In this document: positions 17,056 to 24,874 of the stretch, piece by piece
How positions within the stretch are numbered: position 1 is the first letter of the stretch
Layout: every line of letters begins with the position of its first letter
Source of the DNA: CAZDHT01 sp964505325
GTDB taxonomy: Bacteria; Planctomycetota; PUPC01
Direction: 5' to 3'
DNA length: 35,701 nucleotides
Assembly: GCA_964505325.1 (NCBI GenBank)
Contig: CAZDHT010000022.1
Coordinates: 1-35,701, forward strand
The notes under the pieces: generated by a model
The model's database searches: none
What the model was told of the DNA's origin: nothing
The model's input: the letters and a program-made list of their open reading frames with translations, nothing else
Made by a program: the position numbers and the translations under genes

Positions 17056-17134
17056 TCTTACTCCTGCTCTTACTCCTACTCTCACTGTCCCCGCCGCACC
17101 GCGAGTACGAGTAAGAGTACGAGCACGAGCAAGA
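17056..17134. repeat. Degenerate hexamer repeat forming a long imperfect inverted repeat
   Basis: In the 96-bp gap between the jelly-roll and oxidoreductase genes, the left part (17056-17081) is built from TACTCC/TGCTCT-like hexamers. The right part (17103-17134) is built from GAGTAC/GAGTAA/GAGCAC hexamers, their near reverse complement. The arms pair over most of their length with one 6-bp slip, around a GC-rich loop. Transcribed from the minus strand it would fold into a long intra-operon stem. It could be a partial terminator, an RNA processing or stabilising element, or an intergenic repeat family. Confidence 0.6.
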
Positions 17135-17138
17135 ATCG

Positions 17139-17777
17139 CTATGCAAGTGCGACGAACAGCGGGTCCCGGTACTCCGCCACGGTGCAGAACGTGCGGAAGG
17201 CGAAGAACCCGCCCTTGAGCGGGTGGGGATCCTGCCACTGGTCCATCTTTTTGCCATTGATGTAGTAGTGCATGCGGCCATCCTTCACCGCGTACACGAT
17301 CTCGTAGTCCGCCCCGCAGATGCTGCCCGGATACTGCTCCCGGTTCAGCTCGAACCCCGGGTTGCGGCGGAGGCGGACGCGGCCCTTGCCGACGTCCTTG
17401 CCCCAGTCGCCCTTCTCCCAGTCGCCAACAAAGGTGACGATGTAGTTGTCGAAGACGCGGTAGCCGGGGTACCGGCCGAGCTCGACGATCGGCCAGCCGG
17501 GCTTGGGCGGCGTGCAGTGGCTGATCAGGTTGAAGTTGTTCTGCTGATACGGCTCGAGCGACCTGACCGAGTACCGCACGAGCATGTCGGCGGGCAGCTC
17601 TCTCTTGTAGAACGCGCTATAGCCGCCCTCGCGCGCGTCGATGATCATCTTGTCGCCGTCAAGGGAGAAATGGCCGAGGCCCTCTTCGTGCCAGCCGCCG
17701 AGGTCGAGGCCGAAGTCTTCGAGGATCAACTCGCCGGTGTACGCGTCCTGATCCGCTCGGACCTCGATCGTGCTCAT
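17139..17777 (-). CDS. Jelly-roll beta-sandwich protein (DUF1961/DUF6250-like)
   Basis: A 212-residue protein without signal peptide. The pattern of strands, the phrase HYYINGKKMDQWQDPHPLKG and the ending GFFAFRTFCTVAEYRDPLF resemble the concanavalin-like domains DUF1961 (YesU of the Bacillus rhamnogalacturonan cluster) and DUF6250, which occur with polysaccharide lyases and glycoside hydrolases. That match is from memory of the family pattern and is moderate. The start at ATG 17777 overlaps the stop of the toroid/beta-sandwich gene (ATGA), with GGAGG eleven bases upstream; longer upstream frames are read-through of that gene. It is likely a carbohydrate-binding or carbohydrate-cleaving accessory to the upstream protein. 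Catalytic residues cannot be named. Confidence 0.65.
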   Translation of the reverse strand: MSTIEVRADQDAYTGELILEDFGLDLGGWHEEGLGHFSLDGDKMIIDAREGGYSAFYKRELPADMLVRYSVRSLEPYQQNNFNLISHCTPPKPGWPIVELGRYPGYRVFDNYIVTFVGDWEKGDWGKDVGKGRVRLRRNPGFELNREQYPGSICGADYEIVYAVKDGRMHYYINGKKMDQWQDPHPLKGGFFAFRTFCTVAEYRDPLFVALA

Positions 17778-19546
17778 TCGACTCTCAGCCTCCACTCCCC
17801 GGAGCCCGAGCGGCCCGGCTCGTCCAGGACGGTTTCCACAAGTGCCAGCCAGAAGAAGCCGCCGGGCACCCGCTGTGCCGCCGGTTCCCTGTAGCTCTGC
17901 ATCGGAGCGAGCGGGAAGAGCACCCGTGTGTCGCCGGCTTCCGGGACGGAGAGCGTGGCCTTCGTTCCGAACAGCGAACATTCAACCACCACGTCGCGTT
18001 CGACCTCGACCTCGGTCGGCTCCGGGGTCAGCTCCAGCTCCCGTCCGTCTGCGAATCCCTTCGCCGCGTCCCACAGAAGCATGGGCAGGGCGACGCGGAG
18101 CTGTTCCAGGCGGATCGACTGGTAGCTGTACCGGACGGCCAGCTCGGCGCCTGTCGGCTCGATCTCGAACCGGACCGTCGCGTGAGCAAAGACCAGTTCA
18201 AGCCAGAAAACGTCACCGCTCGTCCCGCTCGCCGTTGCGCGCGGATAGTACTTCGACCGGCGGCGCGCCATCTCCGGCGTGCTGGCGGGGCCGCCCGTGT
18301 GTGAGAATCCGGACGGCTCGGCGTGATAGCCCGGCTCGACCCAGGCGTTGTACAGCGGGTACTTCGCAGTGACCACGTTGTGTCCGCCGCCGATGACGAC
18401 GCTGGAGCGCCGGTGCCAGATCTCGATGCGGTTCTGGCGCTCGAGCCGGTAGATGAACTGGGTGTCCTTGGGGACGTCCGACAACTGGCTGGAAAGCGCG
18501 GCCATCCACGGCCCGCGACGAGCCGCGACTGCGTCGAAGTACGGCGTGTGGTTTTCGAGCGTGGCGCCGTCCGCGTCGCACGGCAGCGGGTCAGTGGCAG
18601 GTTCGCCCCCTCGGGCGAGGTCCGAGTAATAGAGCAGCGCCTCGGCGGCGATCCAGTCGCCCTTCATCGGCTGGCGGGAGATAGGGCCGATGATGTTGGC
18701 AGGGTCGAGCCAGCCACGTCGGTCCCAGAACTCCATCGCGCGTTTCATGTACGTCAAGCCTTCCGGCGCCAGCTCCATCCCGGGGGCAACGCGGCCCGGC
18801 ACGGTCGGCTTGCGGCCGTCGAACGCGCCCACCGTGGTCCCGTCGGGGAAGGTCCACCGGCTCATGAACTGCGCCAGGCGCGCCGCCGCGGCGCGGAGGC
18901 GGGGGTTGTCCAGTTCCTTTGCCAGAACCGCCATCGCCGCGACCATCGTGAAGTTGTAGCTCATCGACGGGCCGTGGTGGCGCCCCTCTTCCCAGAAGCC
19001 CTCGGGCGTCTGCCAGGCAAGGAGTTGCCCGGCCTCGAACTCGCCCTGCTCGCGCCAGTCCGGCCGGCCGAGCACCCGCCCGGCGAGCGCCGCGTCGACC
19101 AGCTTCCACGCTTCGTGGTTGGGCGCGGTGAAGAAGAACGGGCGCCGCAGGTCGCGGTCGACGAAGTGCGCCACGACCTTTTCGATCCGCTGCCGCAGGC
19201 TCGCATCCAGCTCGCCGCCGACGAGTTCGAGCCCACGGCACATGATGAAGATTGGCCACTCGGGAAACCGGTACAGTGAGCCGGCCGCGGCGGATGCCTC
19301 CCACTTGCGCACCCAGCCGTCGACCAGCCGGGTATACGTCTCCAGCGCCACGGGCTGCCCGAAATAGGGATTGGACGGATGTTTGGTCAGATACAGGGCG
19401 AGGAAGACATAGGACACGTTGCCGTAGTTGTCGTGGTCGTAGATGCTGCGGGGGCTCTGTGGGTCGAGGACGGTGTCAATCTCGGGCTCGGCGGCGCGGG
19501 CCATGCACACGAGGTAGCGGGTGAGGCGTCCGATGAACTCTCTCAT
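17774..19546 (-). CDS. Toroid plus beta-sandwich protein, possible polysaccharide lyase or hydrolase (copy A)
   Basis: A 590-residue protein with no signal peptide. Residues about 1-330 are helical with a regular inner/outer helix pattern, as in (alpha/alpha) toroids. Residues about 340-590 are strand-rich. This is the layout of heparinase II/III and alginate-lyase type enzymes. Residues shared with its paralogue at 27978-29768 and likely functional are APNHEAW (Asn143, His144, Trp147), GFWEEGRHHGPSMSYN (His190, His191, Tyr197), WTFPDGTTVGAFDGR, LENHTPYFD and GGGHNVVTAKYP. The His, Asn and Tyr set would suit a lyase, but I cannot place it in a known family. It opens a six-gene operon with its own promoter (19580-19607) and is coupled to the jelly-roll gene. 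Lack of an export signal suggests action on imported oligosaccharides. Confidence 0.7.
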   Translation of the reverse strand: MREFIGRLTRYLVCMARAAEPEIDTVLDPQSPRSIYDHDNYGNVSYVFLALYLTKHPSNPYFGQPVALETYTRLVDGWVRKWEASAAAGSLYRFPEWPIFIMCRGLELVGGELDASLRQRIEKVVAHFVDRDLRRPFFFTAPNHEAWKLVDAALAGRVLGRPDWREQGEFEAGQLLAWQTPEGFWEEGRHHGPSMSYNFTMVAAMAVLAKELDNPRLRAAAARLAQFMSRWTFPDGTTVGAFDGRKPTVPGRVAPGMELAPEGLTYMKRAMEFWDRRGWLDPANIIGPISRQPMKGDWIAAEALLYYSDLARGGEPATDPLPCDADGATLENHTPYFDAVAARRGPWMAALSSQLSDVPKDTQFIYRLERQNRIEIWHRRSSVVIGGGHNVVTAKYPLYNAWVEPGYHAEPSGFSHTGGPASTPEMARRRSKYYPRATASGTSGDVFWLELVFAHATVRFEIEPTGAELAVRYSYQSIRLEQLRVALPMLLWDAAKGFADGRELELTPEPTEVEVERDVVVECSLFGTKATLSVPEAGDTRVLFPLAPMQSYREPAAQRVPGGFFWLALVETVLDEPGRSGSGEWRLRVE

Positions 19547-19579
19547 TGAGCTTCGGTTCCCGTCCTGGGATGTTTCCGA

Positions 19580-19607
19580 ATGATATTGCCTGGGCGGGAG
19601 TTGTCAA
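19580..19607 (-). promoter_or_regulatory. Sigma-70-type promoter of the sugar/amidohydrolase operon
   Basis: TTGACA (19607-19602), a 16-base spacer and TATCAT (19585-19580) on the minus strand. The start codon of the toroid gene lies about 35 bases below the -10 box. Quality is near consensus and stands out in GC-rich surroundings. Confidence 0.7.
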
Positions 19608-19698
19608 GCGAATGGCGCGGATCGCGCGAGCGCTTCGTTCGGTGACGGTTGCGGCGGAGGTGCGGAGCGGGTCGCCAAGAAGTGAGCTGAGATGTCGG

Positions 19699-21471
19699 TC
19701 AGTCGCCAGCCTCGGGGGTCCACATCCCGGGCGTAATGTCGTCGATATCCAGCGCCCGGACGCTGCCGTCGCCACACAGGGCATTGGCCCTTCCTCCGTG
19801 CCGCGTGGCGATTTTCGCCTCGGTGTCATTCTTCTCGACGTCGATGTCGTCGCGGTCGATCTCCCAGTGCTCGTAGTCCATCACCATGATCGTGTCGGCG
19901 GCGGGCCGGCGCCGGTCATTGCCGAGGCGGTTGTTGTATCCGTAGCTGCACTTGGCCGCGGTGGGCGGGACGTAGGACTCGTCGGTCCAGTGCTCCTCGT
20001 AGGCGTACGAGAGCATGCACAGGCTGAGCGCGGTGGCGTACATGCTGCCGCACTGCGGGCCCATGCCCTGGCCGGCGCTGGCGCACGGCTTGGGCCAGTG
20101 CGCCATCGGGTTGCCCTCGTCGTCGGGCGGGTCGTCGATCAGATGTTTGAGCACGTATTTCGGGTAACCTTCGAATGGCTCGCCGTGGGCGATGATGCTT
20201 GTGTCGCCGTCGTGCCAGGTGGCCCACACGTCGCCGCCGATTGTTCGCAGCCCGCGCGTCGTGTGGTAGAACTGGTAGCGGTCCGTACCGTCACCGGGAA
20301 GCTGATACTGTCCGTCCGGATGAGTGAAGTTGTAGATGTGTCGTGGGATGCCGTACTTGTCCCCAGTGATGTAGTTCACCTGGTTCTGGACGATCGCGGA
20401 GCTGGGGGACTCGCCAAGCAGGAGGCGAACGCACAGGCCGATGGGGGTATGCCGTTCGTCCAGCCAGTCGGCGGTGCTGGGGCCTTCGGGCGGCGGGTAC
20501 CAGCGATACCCCATCTTGCCGTTGGCCGCCGCCATGTGGTCCAAGAACACCTGCGCCTTGGTCATGACCTCCGAGGAGACGGGCACGCCGGCAGAGCGGC
20601 AAGCGCCGACGCCCTGGTAGACCCACCCGGTCCCTGACGTGTCGGCTTTGCCCGTCACCGCGCCGCCGCTGTAGTTGAAACAGCCGTGCCACGGCTGCTG
20701 GCTGGCAACCCACTGGATACCGAGCGCCGCCGCGTCTCGAGCTTTCCGGCGCAGTTCGGGGTCTTCACAGGTCCGCACCGCCGCCGCCAGCGCCATGATG
20801 TCGATGCCGTGAACGTAGGCGCACTTGCTGTATGACTCGCCGGGCAGCATGCCCCGGTCGGTGATGAGCCCGGCGTTGGCGCCGGTCTTGATCTGGGCGG
20901 GGCCGGCGAGGTGCTCGACGGCCTTGCGGACAGTCTCGGCGAACTCGGGCGGGTGTCGGTCGTTGCAGCCGTAGCCGAAGAGGGCCATCAGGGCGAAGCC
21001 GGTCATGGCATTGGGGTAAGCCCACCAGCTCGCATCCGGGTCGCTCACCGGAAAGGCACCGGACGCGTCCTGCTCGTTCTTGAGCCAGTTCAGCACCTTC
21101 TTGTACGCCTCGACGGTGTCGCGGCTGACGCCGATAGCCTGCCCCGGCTGCCCGATGGTGGGCGGAACGCCCACGGACGGGCACGCCAACATCGTCGGGT
21201 CGTCGAGATAGGTCGCGGCCAGCGCCTGGTGCCAGAAGCGCCCTGAAAACGGGTCCCACGACTTGGGCATCATCCCCTGGTGCTTTGTGGAGTACATCTG
21301 GAGCGCGTGGCCGATCTGCTCGAGGCGATGCTGACACTTGAGCTGCATCGCCTGCCCGTATATGGCCTGCGTGGACACGATCAGGACGGACACCAGGATC
21401 AGGATGACCGCCACGACCACCAGCAGTTCTGTCAGGGAAAAGCCGCGGCCCCGCGAAGCGTTAGGCGTCAT
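19699..21471 (-). CDS. Pseudopilin-like protein with inserted prenyltransferase/terpene-cyclase-type toroid (copy A)
   Basis: A 590-residue exported protein. The type IV prepilin leader RGRG-FSLTELLVVV has its predicted cleavage between Gly10 and Phe11 and the conserved Glu at +5 (Glu15). A hydrophobic stem follows, then CQHRLEQIGHALQMY as in planctomycetal pseudopilins. Residues about 118-515 are an insert of paired helices with QW-like motifs (LNWLKNEQDASGAFP; GYGCNDRHPPEFAETVRKAVEHL; LGIQWVASQ), as in prenyltransferase/squalene-cyclase toroids. The C-terminus returns to the pilin-like type: NRLGNDRR, MDYEHWEIDRDD and RHGGRANALCGDG, an exact H-X9-D-G (His558, Asp568). An upstream start at 21519 is possible, but its leader would be only about 8 bases from the expected transcription start; ATG 21471 has GAGAGG six bases upstream. 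Toroid function unknown; see the paralogue at 24875-26563. Confidence 0.8.
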   Translation of the reverse strand: MTPNASRGRGFSLTELLVVVAVILILVSVLIVSTQAIYGQAMQLKCQHRLEQIGHALQMYSTKHQGMMPKSWDPFSGRFWHQALAATYLDDPTMLACPSVGVPPTIGQPGQAIGVSRDTVEAYKKVLNWLKNEQDASGAFPVSDPDASWWAYPNAMTGFALMALFGYGCNDRHPPEFAETVRKAVEHLAGPAQIKTGANAGLITDRGMLPGESYSKCAYVHGIDIMALAAAVRTCEDPELRRKARDAAALGIQWVASQQPWHGCFNYSGGAVTGKADTSGTGWVYQGVGACRSAGVPVSSEVMTKAQVFLDHMAAANGKMGYRWYPPPEGPSTADWLDERHTPIGLCVRLLLGESPSSAIVQNQVNYITGDKYGIPRHIYNFTHPDGQYQLPGDGTDRYQFYHTTRGLRTIGGDVWATWHDGDTSIIAHGEPFEGYPKYVLKHLIDDPPDDEGNPMAHWPKPCASAGQGMGPQCGSMYATALSLCMLSYAYEEHWTDESYVPPTAAKCSYGYNNRLGNDRRRPAADTIMVMDYEHWEIDRDDIDVEKNDTEAKIATRHGGRANALCGDGSVRALDIDDITPGMWTPEAGD

Positions 21472-21533
21472 AGTGGTCCTCTCGGTGTCCTTCCTCTCGC
21501 GCAACGCAGACGGACCCATCTCCCCTCCGTATT

Positions 21534-21562
21534 ATTCTAGGCATCGCGCGCTTCAATGTCAA
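21534..21562 (-). promoter_or_regulatory. Sigma-70-type promoter of pseudopilin copy A
   Basis: TTGACA (21562-21557), a 17-base spacer and TAGAAT (21539-21534) on the minus strand. The -35 box overlaps the stop codon of the upstream ankyrin gene. The leader to the chosen ATG 21471 would be about 56 bases and includes a GGAGGGG run. Confidence 0.75.
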
Positions 21563-23625
21563 GTGCCCCGCCCGCTCGTCTTTGGGGGATCGAGGAGCGG
21601 GCGGACCTTGGGGTCCGCAAGCATCCGGGGTGTGCGGCCTTTGCTGTCTTTCGCGTTCAAGTCCGCGCCGCCCTTCAGCAGCAGCGCAGCCGCCTCTTTG
21701 TGGCCGTCTCGTGCCGCCAAGTGCAGCGGGGTCAAGCCGTTCTCCTGGGTCGCGTTGACCTCCGCGCCCTTGTCGAGGAGAGCCTCGACCGCCTTGGCGC
21801 TGCCATGCAGCGCGGCGCAGTGGAGCGGCCGCAGCCCCTGCGCCATTCGGGCCTCGATGTCGGCGCCGGCGTGGATGAGAGCCCCGGCGACGTCGTGGTG
21901 GTCGCCGATCGCTGCCCAGTGCAGCGGCGTGGCCTTGAAGCTGTCGCGCGCGTTCACCTGCGCCTTGTGCCGGATCAGAAGCTCCGCCACACCCAACCGG
22001 CCTGACGTGGCGGCATTGTGAAGCGGGGTGCTGCGGTCGCGGCTCCGCGCGTTGACGTCGGCGCCCTTTGCCAGCAACATCGCTGCTATCTCGACGCTGC
22101 CGCCGCGCGCCGCCAGGTGGAGCGGCGTGGCGCCGTCCGTCCTTCGCGCGTTGACGTCGGCTCCCTTCGCCAGCAGCATCGCTGCTATCTCGTCGCTGCC
22201 GCCGCGCGCCGCCACGTGCAGCGGCGTCCCGCCGTCCGTCTGCTTGGCGTTGACCTCGGCCTGGTGGCGCAGCAGCAGTCGCATCAGTTCGCTGTCCCCT
22301 CGCACTGCCGCGAGGTGCAGCAGCGTTCCCGATACTCGGGTCTGCGGGTTCAGCACGACCGGCGCGTTTGCGTTGGCGCCGCGGCCGAGCAGCAGCGCCA
22401 TCACGCCGAGCCGCCTTGCGCGGGCGGCCACGTGCAGCGGGGTATCGCCTCGCTCGCCGCCAGGGAGGACGGCGGTCCGGAGGGTCGGGTCGAGGTCCGC
22501 GCCGCGCTCAAGCAGGAGAGCGGCGATCGGCTCGTGGCCGTGCTGCGCGGCGAGGTGAAGGGGCGTCAGGCCGGCGGCCGTGCGGGATCGCACATCCGCG
22601 CCGCGCGAGATCAGCAGTTCGGCGACGTCGCGGTGGCCGTGCTCGACGGCGTGGTGCAGCGCGGTGGCGCCGTTCTTCATCCGGTCCTTCACCGACGCGC
22701 CGTTGTCGAGCAGAAGCGCGGCGATGGGCCGGTTGCCGCGCCGCGCCGCGCAGTGCAGGAGCGGCTCGTCGCGGGCGGTGGTGCTGCGGGCGTCGGCGCG
22801 GTGTTTCAGGAGCAGGCGCACCACGTCGGTGTGGCCCCCGGGAACGGCGGCGGCGATGGGCGTCGTGCCGGCGTTGGATTTCGCGCCGACTGTCGCTCGG
22901 TTCTCAAGCAGGAAGCGGGCGGCGTCGGCGTGGCCTGCCCGCGCCGCCAAGATGAGCGGCGTCTTGCCGTCCTTGCGCCGGGCATCGACGCCGACGCCGC
23001 TGGCCAGCAGCAGTCGGGCGATGTGTACGTGCCCGCTTTGCGCCGCCAGGTGCAGCGGCGTGGTTCCGTCGGCGGCAGCGGCAGTGGCTCGTGCGCCCTT
23101 GGCCAGCAGAAGCCCGACGACCTCGGTGCGGCCCAGGTCGGCGGCGAAATGCAGCGGCGTCAGGCCGGTCTTCGTCGCGGCATGAATATCCGCGCTCGCT
23201 TCGATCAGCGCCGTCACGATCTTTGCGTAACCGCCGCCCGAGGCCAGATGCAGTGGCGTGCCGCCCGACGCGTCGGCTGCCCCAGGGTTCGCGCCGTTGG
23301 CCAGAAGCCGCGTTACCACCTCGCTGTGCCCGGAGCCTGCCGCGGCGTGCAGCGCCGTCCCACCGGCGGCGTCCGCGGCATCCACGCTTGCCCCGGCGGC
23401 TAGCAGGGCGTCGACCACGTTGGCGTGCCCCTTCAGTGCCGCCCAGTGCAGCGGCGTGCAGCCGCCGCGATCCGTGTCGTCGGGTGACACGCCGTTCCGC
23501 AGGAACCGTTTGACCGCGCCGGTGTGCCCGTTCGCTGCGGCCTCGTGGATGGACGACGCATCGTCGGAACAACCCGGCAGCAGCGCCGCCAGTGTGAGAA
23601 TCAGGAGCACACGGATTCGTTTCAT
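21559..23625 (-). CDS. Exported ankyrin-repeat lipoprotein
   Basis: A 688-residue protein. The signal peptide ends in a lipobox (LLPGC, lipid-modified Cys19). The rest is an almost unbroken ankyrin solenoid of about 20 repeats of 33 residues (consensus G-x-TPLHxAAxxGH... LLxxGAxVxA), from SSIHEAAANG at about residue 25 to a degenerate cap RTPRMLADP near the end. Two repeats carry longer inserts (around LDPTLRTAVLPGGERG and APVVLNPQTRVS). Adjacent repeats encoded at 22049-22147 and 22148-22246 are nearly identical at DNA level, a sign of recent expansion. There is no other domain, so the role is presumably protein binding on the outer face of a membrane. The gene lies 32 bases behind the propeller lipoprotein copy A and shares its promoter; a pseudopilin gene follows. 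Confidence 0.9.
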   Translation of the reverse strand: MKRIRVLLILTLAALLPGCSDDASSIHEAAANGHTGAVKRFLRNGVSPDDTDRGGCTPLHWAALKGHANVVDALLAAGASVDAADAAGGTALHAAAGSGHSEVVTRLLANGANPGAADASGGTPLHLASGGGYAKIVTALIEASADIHAATKTGLTPLHFAADLGRTEVVGLLLAKGARATAAAADGTTPLHLAAQSGHVHIARLLLASGVGVDARRKDGKTPLILAARAGHADAARFLLENRATVGAKSNAGTTPIAAAVPGGHTDVVRLLLKHRADARSTTARDEPLLHCAARRGNRPIAALLLDNGASVKDRMKNGATALHHAVEHGHRDVAELLISRGADVRSRTAAGLTPLHLAAQHGHEPIAALLLERGADLDPTLRTAVLPGGERGDTPLHVAARARRLGVMALLLGRGANANAPVVLNPQTRVSGTLLHLAAVRGDSELMRLLLRHQAEVNAKQTDGGTPLHVAARGGSDEIAAMLLAKGADVNARRTDGATPLHLAARGGSVEIAAMLLAKGADVNARSRDRSTPLHNAATSGRLGVAELLIRHKAQVNARDSFKATPLHWAAIGDHHDVAGALIHAGADIEARMAQGLRPLHCAALHGSAKAVEALLDKGAEVNATQENGLTPLHLAARDGHKEAAALLLKGGADLNAKDSKGRTPRMLADPKVRPLLDPPKTSGRGT
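22049..22246 (-). repeat. Tandem near-identical 99-bp ankyrin units
   Basis: Two consecutive 99-bp units with the same phase differ at few sites, mostly at their ends, while other repeats of the same gene are much more diverged. Each encodes one full ankyrin repeat (AARGGSDEIAAMLLAKGADV and AARGGSVEIAAMLLAKGADV). This marks the most recent duplication in the solenoid. Confidence 0.7.
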
Positions 23626-23657
23626 TGGCGTTGCCTGAGCGAACCGGCTCGCGGGAG

Positions 23658-24749
23658 CTACCAGGGGATCTCCACCTGGACCGCCTTGCCGCCGCGGACA
23701 GCGGCGAACCTAAGCGTTTTGCCGTCCGGACCGTTTTGCAGCCGCGAGATCTTGCTATACATCTCCGGCGTCCGTACGCCGTCTTTGACGATAAACCACT
23801 TGCCGCGAAGCATCGCGGCACAGGCGATGGCCTGACCGTCCGGCCGAAAGACCAGCGGCCCCACACCCTGGGCCTTGAACGGCGAGCCATGGCGCGCGCC
23901 GTCCCGCCAGATGGACCACGAGTCGCCCCCGCCGACTGCAAACGCCACCGAGCGGCCGTCCGAGCTGAACACCGGCCGGCCGAACTCTTCGACCGGGCCC
24001 AGCGGCGCTCCAACCTGCAGGTCGTCGCGGAGGCAAAGGAATTGGCCTTTATTGAGCACGATCACCGCCACCGATTGGCCGTCCGCCGAGACTCCCCACG
24101 AACAGATTCGGTCGTACTTGGCGCTGATCGGACGGCCGTCCTTCACGACAAAGCACCCCTCATGTGTCGCCGCCACGAAGCCGAGCGACTGCCCGCCCGA
24201 CATGTACTCCGGCTTCCACGTCCAGTCGTACTCGCCCGGCAGCCGCTTGCCGTTCTTGACCACGCACGCCTTGCCGCCGGACCGCGCCGCATAGGCCACC
24301 TCGCCGTTCGGGCTTACCGACGGGGCACTGACCGATTCGTACGCCTCGCCCACCGGCTTGCCGGCCTTGATCACTCGCCACTTGCCATCCGACTTCGCCG
24401 CGTACGTCAGCGAACCGTCGGGGGCCGTGGTCAGTCCCGCCACGTGCTCGTAGGCTTCGCCCACGCGCGAGCCCTTCTTCATCACGAACCACTGGTCGCC
24501 GGACTTCGCGGCGTAGGCCAGCCCACCTTCAGGCAGAACGATCGCGCTGCGGACCTCGTCGTACGTGTCGCTCGCCTTCTTGCCGTCACGGACGACCACC
24601 TCCTTGTCGCCGACACGCCTGACGGCAGTGACGCTCTTACCGTCCTCGCTGATCCGCGTCGAGCGCGGCTCGCCGGACTCGCCGCACCCCACGGCCAGGC
24701 CGACAAACGCCGCCAGGGCAATCGTGAGGGCCGTCTTTGCGCGAACCAT
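23658..24749 (-). CDS. Beta-propeller (PD40/TolB-like) lipoprotein, copy A
   Basis: A 363-residue exported lipoprotein. Residues 1-24 contain a signal peptide with lipobox AVGC (Cys22). The mature part consists of repeated units of about 45 residues of the form sPDG-x-vaYaAksg-k-wxVvkdGk, as in PD40/TolB-type propellers, about seven units. There is no catalytic motif. The start ATG 24749 follows AAGGAGG with six-base spacing. It lies behind a near-consensus promoter (24779-24807) and heads a two-gene unit with the ankyrin lipoprotein. The first 24 codons are identical at every base to those of copy B at 26587-27699, while the mature proteins are widely diverged. Role unknown; an envelope scaffold or ligand-sensing part is plausible. 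Confidence 0.8.
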   Translation of the reverse strand: MVRAKTALTIALAAFVGLAVGCGESGEPRSTRISEDGKSVTAVRRVGDKEVVVRDGKKASDTYDEVRSAIVLPEGGLAYAAKSGDQWFVMKKGSRVGEAYEHVAGLTTAPDGSLTYAAKSDGKWRVIKAGKPVGEAYESVSAPSVSPNGEVAYAARSGGKACVVKNGKRLPGEYDWTWKPEYMSGGQSLGFVAATHEGCFVVKDGRPISAKYDRICSWGVSADGQSVAVIVLNKGQFLCLRDDLQVGAPLGPVEEFGRPVFSSDGRSVAFAVGGGDSWSIWRDGARHGSPFKAQGVGPLVFRPDGQAIACAAMLRGKWFIVKDGVRTPEMYSKISRLQNGPDGKTLRFAAVRGGKAVQVEIPW

Positions 24750-24815
24750 CCATTGCCTCCTTCGGTCAGTCCACGATAATTGTATCCGATCAGCGGGATT
24801 AAGTCAAAACCGGAG
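24678..24815 (-). repeat. 138-bp leader repeat, copy A (promoter + RBS + signal peptide)
   Basis: Matches 27628-27765 at constant offset 2950 with four mismatches (24754, 24774, 24776, 24789) and no indels. It covers the -35 and -10 boxes, the ribosome site and codons 1-24 of the lipoprotein. The 72 coding bases are identical. Confidence 0.9.
24779..24807 (-). promoter_or_regulatory. Sigma-70-type promoter of lipoprotein copy A / ankyrin unit
   Basis: TTGACT (24807-24802), a 17-base spacer and TACAAT (24784-24779) on the minus strand, followed by AAGGAGGC at 24762-24755 and ATG 24749. The predicted leader is only about 23 bases. The same hexamers and spacing recur in the second copy, which supports function. 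Confidence 0.8.
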
Positions 24816-24823
24816 CGCCCGGT
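24806..24823 (-). terminator. Putative intrinsic terminator after pseudopilin copy B
   Basis: On the minus strand, stem ACCGG, loop of five bases, CCGGT, then TTTT. It is short and overlaps the next -35 box, so termination would be modest. It lies about 50 bases below the stop of the upstream pseudopilin gene. Confidence 0.4.
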
Positions 24824-24874
24824 CAGGGTCAGTCAGCGCTTGGGATTGGGCGGCGTGCCATTGGCAGGCAGAGC

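Noticed and set aside
21472..21519. Upstream start for pseudopilin copy A
   Set aside because: It would leave a leader of only about 8 bases behind the predicted promoter and give an unusually long prepilin leader, although a GGAGGGG lies nearby; kept as an alternative only.
22018..23403. Repetitive plus-strand open frame and regular repeats suggestive of an array or CRISPR
   Set aside because: The periodicity is 99 bp and is fully explained by the ankyrin repeats on the minus strand; no short direct repeats with unique spacers.
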